This document shows positions 58,275 through 64,000 of a stretch of DNA of 64,000 nt, piece by piece; the first letter of the stretch is position 1; the number at the start of each line of letters is the position of its first letter. This DNA is from Eubacterium sp. (lineage in GTDB: Bacteria > Bacillota > Clostridia > Oscillospirales > Acutalibacteraceae): NCBI GenBank assembly GCA_022511205.1, contig JAFLRY010000002.1, positions 1-64,000 on the forward strand. Direction: 5' to 3'. The notes under the pieces are model-generated. The model was not told where the DNA came from. It ran no database searches and worked only from the letters and a program-made list of their open reading frames with translations. Position numbers and translations under genes: made by a program.

Positions 58275-59394
58275 CAACAGCGCAACCACCAAGCCCTGCC
58301 GCGAAGCGGTTGAAGCCGTTCGCGCCATGCTGGAGGAAAACTACGGCAATCCCTCAAGCCTGCACGGTTTGGGAATAGAGGCGGCAAAGACGGTCATAAA
58401 AGCAAGGCAAAGCATAGCGACCGCTCTTGACTGCGAAAAAGAAGAAATATTTTTCACCAGCGGCGGGACGGAGGCAAACAACCTTGCTATCTTCGGCGCG
58501 GCTTACGCCAACAAAAGAAAAGGAAACAGAATAGTAACCACCGCCATCGAGCACGAAAGCGTTATGCAGAGTATGGACGAGCTGGAAAAAGAGGGCTTTG
58601 AGATCGTTCGTCTCGCTCCCGACAAGCAGGGAAACATAAGCCTTTCAGAGCTTGCCGAGGCGATCAACGAAAAAACCATTCTCGTTTCAATGATGTATAT
58701 CAACAACGAGGTTGGCTCGATCCTGCCCGTTGATAAGATAAAAAAGCTCGTTGCAAGAGCCGGCGCGCCCGCAATTATACATACGGATTGCGTTCAGGCA
58801 TTCGGGAAAACCGAGGTCAAGCCGAAAAAGCTGGGCGCGGATCTCGTTACGATAACGGCGCATAAAATTCACGGCCCCAAGGGCTGCGGCGCGCTCTACG
58901 TTAAAAAAGGTGTTCGTATATTGCCGAGAACCTTCGGCGGCGAACAGGAAAAGAAGCTTCGCCCCGGCACGGAGGCTTCCCCTCTTATCGCGGGCTTCGG
59001 CGCGGCGGTGGAGGCTCTCCCCGATCTGAAAGAACAGCGCACAGCAATAAAAGAACTCAATTCCTACGCCAAAAGTGAATTATCCAAAATAGACGGCGTA
59101 GTATTCAACAGCGGCGAAAACGCTTCACCGTATGTTATCAATATATATGTGCCGAGCTTCATGCGAAGCCAGACAGTGGTGCAGGAGCTTTCAGCGAATT
59201 ACGGAATTTACGTCAGCAACGGCTCGGCGTGCGCAAAGGGCAAGAGAAGCCACGTGCTTACCGCCATGAAGCTGAGCGACGAAATAATAGACAAAAGCAT
59301 AAGAATAAGCTTTTCAAGGTTCAGCACCAAGGCAGAGATAGACGAGCTCTGCGCCGCGCTGACCGATATAATAAAAAAACACCCGAAGGTGTAG
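58258..59394 (+). CDS. Cysteine desulfurase family protein (IscS/NifS-like)
   Basis: AYLDNSATTKPC; FTSGGTEANNLAIFGA; ITAHKIHGPKGCGALYV; GSACAKGKRS. Confidence 0.95.
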   Translation: MAAYLDNSATTKPCREAVEAVRAMLEENYGNPSSLHGLGIEAAKTVIKARQSIATALDCEKEEIFFTSGGTEANNLAIFGAAYANKRKGNRIVTTAIEHESVMQSMDELEKEGFEIVRLAPDKQGNISLSELAEAINEKTILVSMMYINNEVGSILPVDKIKKLVARAGAPAIIHTDCVQAFGKTEVKPKKLGADLVTITAHKIHGPKGCGALYVKKGVRILPRTFGGEQEKKLRPGTEASPLIAGFGAAVEALPDLKEQRTAIKELNSYAKSELSKIDGVVFNSGENASPYVINIYVPSFMRSQTVVQELSANYGIYVSNGSACAKGKRSHVLTAMKLSDEIIDKSIRISFSRFSTKAEIDELCAALTDIIKKHPKV

Positions 59395-59433
59395 GTGGGC
59401 GAAATCCGAATTCGCTTTGCCCGGAGGATACAA

Positions 59434-60606
59434 ATGAAAGAAATCGTACTTGTAAAAAACGGCGAGCTGGTGCTCAAGGGACTCAACAGAAATTCCTTTG
59501 AGGACGTGCTCATAAAGAACATGAGAAGGCATCTTGCCGATATCGGTCAGTTTACCTTTACTAAGAGCCAATCCACCATAATGGTAGAGCCTGAAAATGA
59601 GGACACCGATCTTGACGACGCGGTTAAAGCGTTGGGCAAGGTTTTCGGCATTGCCGCACTGTCCCGCGCGGCGGTGTGCGAAAAGGATATGGAGGATATT
59701 ATCCGCACGGCGAAGGAATACCTTGCGGATGAGCTTTTGCTTGCAAAAACCTTTAAGGTGGAAGCGAAGCGAAGCGACAAGAAATTCCCCCTTAACTCTC
59801 CGCAGATCAGCAGAGAGCTTGGCGGTCAGCTTCTAAAGGCGTTTCACCATTTAAAGGTGGACGTTCATAATCCGGATATCGTGGTAACCGTTGAGGTAAG
59901 GGACCGCTACGCCTTCGTGCGCGGCAACAACATAAAGGGCGCGGGCGGTATGCCCACCGGAACAAGCGGCAGAGCGGCGGTGCTGATCAGCGGCGGAATT
60001 GATTCCCCCGTGGCGGCGTATATGATGGCAAAAAGGGGCATTGAGCTTATCTCCGTTCACTTCGCTTCTCCGCCCTACACCAGTGAGCTTGCCGAAATGA
60101 AGGTTATGGATCTGCTGAAAAGGGTGGCGGCATACAGCGGCACTATCGTCACCTACGTCGTTCCATTTACCGAAATTCAGGAAGCCATCAGAGATCACTG
60201 CCCTGAGGATTATTTCACCCTCGTTATGCGCCGAATTATGATGAGAATAAGCGGCGAGATCGCGAAGCGCCAGAACTGTCAGGCGCTCATCACGGGTGAA
60301 AGCGTTGGTCAGGTTGCGAGCCAGACTATCTATGCCCTCGGCTGTACGGACAGCGCGTCAGATCTCCCCGTATTCCGCCCCTGCATAGGAATGGATAAGG
60401 ATGAGATCATTGCTATATCAAGAAAGATCGACACCTTCGATATTTCCATTCAGCCCTATGAGGACTGCTGCACCGTGTTCACCCCGAAGCATCCGAAAAC
60501 GAGGCCAAAGCTTCAGGACGTTATCGACACGGAGAATCTCATTTCCGAGCTTGACAGAATGTGTGAAACGGCAATTCAAAACGCGAAAAGAGTATTTATT
60601 AAATAG
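59434..60606 (+). CDS. thiI: tRNA 4-thiouridine synthase ThiI
   Basis: VLVKNGELVLKGLNRNSFE; THUMP domain; VLISGGIDSPVAAYMMAKRG PP-loop; LITGESVGQVASQT. Confidence 0.96.
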   Translation: MKEIVLVKNGELVLKGLNRNSFEDVLIKNMRRHLADIGQFTFTKSQSTIMVEPENEDTDLDDAVKALGKVFGIAALSRAAVCEKDMEDIIRTAKEYLADELLLAKTFKVEAKRSDKKFPLNSPQISRELGGQLLKAFHHLKVDVHNPDIVVTVEVRDRYAFVRGNNIKGAGGMPTGTSGRAAVLISGGIDSPVAAYMMAKRGIELISVHFASPPYTSELAEMKVMDLLKRVAAYSGTIVTYVVPFTEIQEAIRDHCPEDYFTLVMRRIMMRISGEIAKRQNCQALITGESVGQVASQTIYALGCTDSASDLPVFRPCIGMDKDEIIAISRKIDTFDISIQPYEDCCTVFTPKHPKTRPKLQDVIDTENLISELDRMCETAIQNAKRVFIK

Positions 60607-60649
60607 GCAAAACATAGTATTTATCAAAAACAGAGGAAAAACATTGTCT

Positions 60650-61372
60650 ATGCGAAAGAAAATTTACGAGATAATCGAGGCTACCAACAACAAATCTACG
60701 ATGCTGAATAGGATTTATAATTTCGCTATGCTTTTGTGTATCATCATCAGTATGATACCGCTTATGGATAAAAAAGGATCGGAATTATACAGCGCCATCA
60801 ACACTGTAACATTGATCGTTTTTTTGATCGATTACATACTGCGCCTGATAACGGCAGACTATTCTATGGAAAAGGGCGTTAAATCATTTTTTATCTACCC
60901 TTTTACTCCTATGGCGATCATCGATCTTATCTCCATTTTGCCATTTATAATAACTATGAGCCACGGATTCAGGGTGCTTAGACTGTTGAGGATAATCAAA
61001 ACCCTTCGTGTGTTCAGAAGCTTTAAAATATTCAGGTATTCCAGAAACTTTGATCGTATCGTTAAGGTTTTAAAGCTTGAGGCAAAGCCGCTTTTAGCCG
61101 TCCTTTCGCTGGCGCTTTTTTACGTTTTATTTACCTCCTTGACTATGTTCAGCATTGAGCCGCAAACCTTTGAAACCTTTTTTGACGCCGTATATTGGTC
61201 CGTAATATCGCTGACGAGTATCGGCTACGGAGATATTTATCCCGTTTCGGATATCGGGCGGGCGTTTACGGTAATATCCGCCATAGTAGGCGTTGCGATC
61301 ATTGCGTTGCCGTCAGGTATCATAACGGCTGGATACATGGAAATTTTAAGAGAAGACAAGGGCAAAAAATAA
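60650..61372 (+). CDS. Voltage-gated-type potassium channel (six TM)
   Basis: S4-like RVLRLLRIIKTLRVFRSFKIFR; selectivity filter TSIGYGDIYP. Confidence 0.9.
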   Translation: MRKKIYEIIEATNNKSTMLNRIYNFAMLLCIIISMIPLMDKKGSELYSAINTVTLIVFLIDYILRLITADYSMEKGVKSFFIYPFTPMAIIDLISILPFIITMSHGFRVLRLLRIIKTLRVFRSFKIFRYSRNFDRIVKVLKLEAKPLLAVLSLALFYVLFTSLTMFSIEPQTFETFFDAVYWSVISLTSIGYGDIYPVSDIGRAFTVISAIVGVAIIALPSGIITAGYMEILREDKGKK

Positions 61373-61389
61373 AATCAAATTGCACAAGA

Positions 61390-61430
61390 AAAAGGATATG
61401 AGCAAATCGCTCATATCCTTTTGTTTTTTC
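61390..61430. terminator. Bidirectional terminator between convergent genes
   Basis: AAAAGGATATGAGC/GCTCATATCCTTTT + TGTTTTTT. Confidence 0.85.
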
Positions 61431-61431
61431 G

Positions 61432-64000
61432 TTATCCTCTCGTGATCCTGATAACAGTTGCCGAATATTTCGGAACGGTGTAGTTGAATTTATCCGAGAA
61501 GCCTGTTATTTCGAATTCCTCCATAGTGCATTTCTCCGGCTGGCCGAAGATATTATCATCTGTAATATCATTGCCCGCAACCTGATATACTTTTGCCGCG
61601 CCGCCGATATTCTCAGCGTCCGAGATATCAACCGCAAAGGTTTTTTCGCCGTCGGTAACGTTGACCATTTTAACGATGATATCGCCGCTTTCATCGGTGC
61701 TTACCACCTGATACGCATCGCATTTCTTATCGGAATACGTTTGGTATTCAATATAGAGTTCATCGTCTATATAGCATCTGATGATCGTGCTGTCGATTTC
61801 GATCTTTAAGGAATACGTCCTTCCTGTTTCGGCTGTGAATGGTTTTGCCGTGCCTTCAAGCTGACCTGACTTTGCGCCGTTTTCCATTTTCTGAAGGCAG
61901 GAAACAGTATTGCCCCAGCCGCCGATATTCCAGAAGTAGCAATTGTTTTCATCCTGAATCAGGAACGGAATGAAGAACGCTTCGTTGCCGCCGGTCTTCG
62001 TGGCATCTACGGTAAAGGTGTAATTGGTCCAGCTTGTATCGCCAAAGAAGATCGATGCGCCAAGCTCGCTGTATTGGGGATCAACGTTATTTTGGCTGAG
62101 CTTTCCGTCGGCTACGGTCCAGTCGCCGTCGCTGATCTTTGCCCAATTCTTATCAAAGCTCTGCTGATCTGCCGAAAAATCGTCCTCACCGAAAGCTTCA
62201 CCGTAAATGTTATCCACGATCTTCACGTTGTCAAATTCAGCGGTGGTGTACCATGTGCCTAAGCCGATCTTTCCGCTGAGATCGACCTTGCTTGACTGCG
62301 CGCCCTCAATGCTTGATGAAAGAAGCTTGGAGCCGGTATTGGTTGAAAACAGCTTTTGCATATAGTAGTTGATCGAGCCTATCGAAGCCTGATTGTTATA
62401 CCAGATGAGATCGGGCGCCCACTGCCTTGCCGTTACGCTGGAGAAAAGCGGGGCGTAGGTGGCCATGCGTACGATATCGCCGTTTCTCTCAAGACCCGTC
62501 ATATACGCCGCCTCGGCAAGCGCGGAGTTAAGCGTATTAGACCAAGAGGCGTATTCGCCGAGGAAAACGTTGATCGCGCCGCCGTAAAGCGTATCGGTCA
62601 TACCGGCAACGTCTCTCCTATAATTCTCCTCATCGTAATAATCGGTGTTCTGATAGAACCATTCGGGATCATTGTAGTAATGATGATCGATAGCACCCGC
62701 AAAATCAGCGGCGTTTTTACTGTCACCAAGCTGTTCCAGCGCGTATTCATAGGAAGCGAGATAGTCAGCGCCGGAGATACCGTCGTCCGGTCCTGCAGAA
62801 TAAATAAGCTCTATGCCGTCATACAGCTCGGGATCGTCCGCCTTAGCTTCGTTGAAGGCGTCAAGGAACGCCTTGTAGCGAACGTAATAAACCTCTCTCC
62901 AGTTCTCGTTGCCTATGCAGATATATTTGAGTTCAAAGGGCTCCTCGTGGCCGAGAGCCGCTCTAACCTTGCCCCAGGTGGTGGAAGCGTCACCGCGGCA
63001 GAATTCCACGAGATCAAGCATATCCTGAATATATTCTTGGAACCGCTCGGAATCTAAATCAGGGCCGCCTCTGTCGGCTCCCGACTGGCAGTAAAGACCT
63101 GCGTTGAGAACGGGAACGCCCACCGCGCCGATATCCTCGGCAAGCTGGAAATATTCAAAAAATCCAAGTCCGTAGCTCATAAAGCTGGGATATTTATCAT
63201 CCGTGGCATTGATATCCGTCCAGATGCTCACGCCCTGCTTTCTCGCGGCAACGTCACCGTAAGTGCCGTTGAAGAGAAGTGGCTGACCGTCTCTGCCAAC
63301 GCCCACGGAATCCTTCCAGCTGTAATCGCCCTCATCGTCGCGCCCCTCGATAACGCAGCCGCCGGGGAAGCGAAGGAACTTGGGCTGAAGCTCCTCAAGC
63401 ATAGTGGCAAGATCATTTCTCAAGCCGTTTTCTCTGCCTTTATACGTATCTTTCGGGAAAAGAGAAACCATATCAATAGCGGCTGAGCCGTTATCAATAA
63501 GCACCTGAAGGGTTACGCGCTGTTCTTTTTCGATAAATGCGGCGGAAACGTTTGAAGTAAGCGAAAGGGAATACTTTTCCCATTTATCTGTAATGCCGTC
63601 TATCTTCGCCTCGGCGGCAACACTCTCGCCCATCTTATTGCCGTCCTTATCTAATTTGGACACAACGAGGCGAACGGTAACCGCTCCGGTGTAGCCGTCA
63701 AGCGCCTTGGCGTATACGGAGAAATTATACTCCGCGCCTTTTTCAACGCTCATGCCCTCTAAAAATCCTGTATTCTCAATGCCCGCCAATTCATTTTTGC
63801 CGTTTGAGAGTACGAGGTAGTTAACATTGTTTTCGTTCAGAGCGTTCGCCGCATCGTTTATCTTAACCTCCGCGGCGGCCTCGTTAACGGCGTTCCAATG
63901 ATAAAGCTGATCGCCCTCCGCAAGCTCGGTAAATTCGAAGGAGCGGTTTGCCACCTTCTCGGCGTAAAGTCCGCCGTCCGCGGCAAAGTTGATATCCTCA
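61432..64000 (-). CDS. Alpha-L-arabinofuranosidase, GH51 family (5' end beyond window)
   Basis: LQPKFLRFPGGCVIEG; YICIGNENW; NVFLGEYASWSN; frame stays open past 63954 to the edge (EDINFAADGGLYAEKVANRSFEF). Confidence 0.92.
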   Translation of the reverse strand, partial: EDINFAADGGLYAEKVANRSFEFTELAEGDQLYHWNAVNEAAAEVKINDAANALNENNVNYLVLSNGKNELAGIENTGFLEGMSVEKGAEYNFSVYAKALDGYTGAVTVRLVVSKLDKDGNKMGESVAAEAKIDGITDKWEKYSLSLTSNVSAAFIEKEQRVTLQVLIDNGSAAIDMVSLFPKDTYKGRENGLRNDLATMLEELQPKFLRFPGGCVIEGRDDEGDYSWKDSVGVGRDGQPLLFNGTYGDVAARKQGVSIWTDINATDDKYPSFMSYGLGFFEYFQLAEDIGAVGVPVLNAGLYCQSGADRGGPDLDSERFQEYIQDMLDLVEFCRGDASTTWGKVRAALGHEEPFELKYICIGNENWREVYYVRYKAFLDAFNEAKADDPELYDGIELIYSAGPDDGISGADYLASYEYALEQLGDSKNAADFAGAIDHHYYNDPEWFYQNTDYYDEENYRRDVAGMTDTLYGGAINVFLGEYASWSNTLNSALAEAAYMTGLERNGDIVRMATYAPLFSSVTARQWAPDLIWYNNQASIGSINYYMQKLFSTNTGSKLLSSSIEGAQSSKVDLSGKIGLGTWYTTAEFDNVKIVDNIYGEAFGEDDFSADQQSFDKNWAKISDGDWTVADGKLSQNNVDPQYSELGASIFFGDTSWTNYTFTVDATKTGGNEAFFIPFLIQDENNCYFWNIGGWGNTVSCLQKMENGAKSGQLEGTAKPFTAETGRTYSLKIEIDSTIIRCYIDDELYIEYQTYSDKKCDAYQVVSTDESGDIIVKMVNVTDGEKTFAVDISDAENIGGAAKVYQVAGNDITDDNIFGQPEKCTMEEFEITGFSDKFNYTVPKYSATVIRITRG

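Noticed and set aside
59397-59425. GGGCGAAATCCGAATTCGCTTTGCCC imperfect palindrome between the cysteine desulfurase gene and thiI
   Set aside because: Loosely resembles ends of the 1-260 element, but too short and degenerate to call as a repeat copy.
62356-63057. 233-aa plus-strand ORF inside the GH51 gene
   Set aside because: Antisense shadow ORF without RBS or recognisable domain.
1-64000. rRNA/tRNA genes, toxin-antitoxin, restriction-modification or CRISPR-Cas loci
   Set aside because: None recognised on either strand; the zeta-like P-loop kinase at 11334 has no adjacent antitoxin-like partner.

Overview
The window reads as a chromosomal segment of a Clostridia-type Firmicute, resembling an Oscillospiraceae/Ruminococcaceae genome or MAG. 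It is mostly housekeeping: secA, leuA with a T-box leader, leuB, pgk-tpiA-gpmI, pckG, polA-rimI-tsaD, rpsF-ssb-rpsR, dus-nagA-trmL, coaX, a cysteine desulfurase-thiI pair, an amino-acid ABC transporter plus M20 peptidase, a GH2 beta-galactosidase and a GH51 arabinofuranosidase that runs off the right edge. I saw no rRNA, tRNA, CRISPR array, transposase or prophage module. The strongest unexplained signals are: (1) a ~42-nt palindromic repeat inserted in frame in tsaD, with related copies between genes at ~10.35 kb and ~40.23 kb; (2) a candidate ~107-nt small RNA on the minus strand near 55.1 kb, with a consensus promoter, 5' hairpin, exposed CCUCCU anti-Shine-Dalgarno linker and terminator; (3) a divergent structured leader at 55.30-55.45 kb ahead of a small-ORF/sigma-like HTH gene pair; (4) single-ORF fusions AraC-APH and HAD-NUDIX; (5) tandem membrane paralogs downstream of PadR with near-identical N-terminal DNA; (6) a zinc-ribbon membrane protein cluster next to a divergent XRE regulator. 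All calls come from reading the sequence; no database search or folding program was run.
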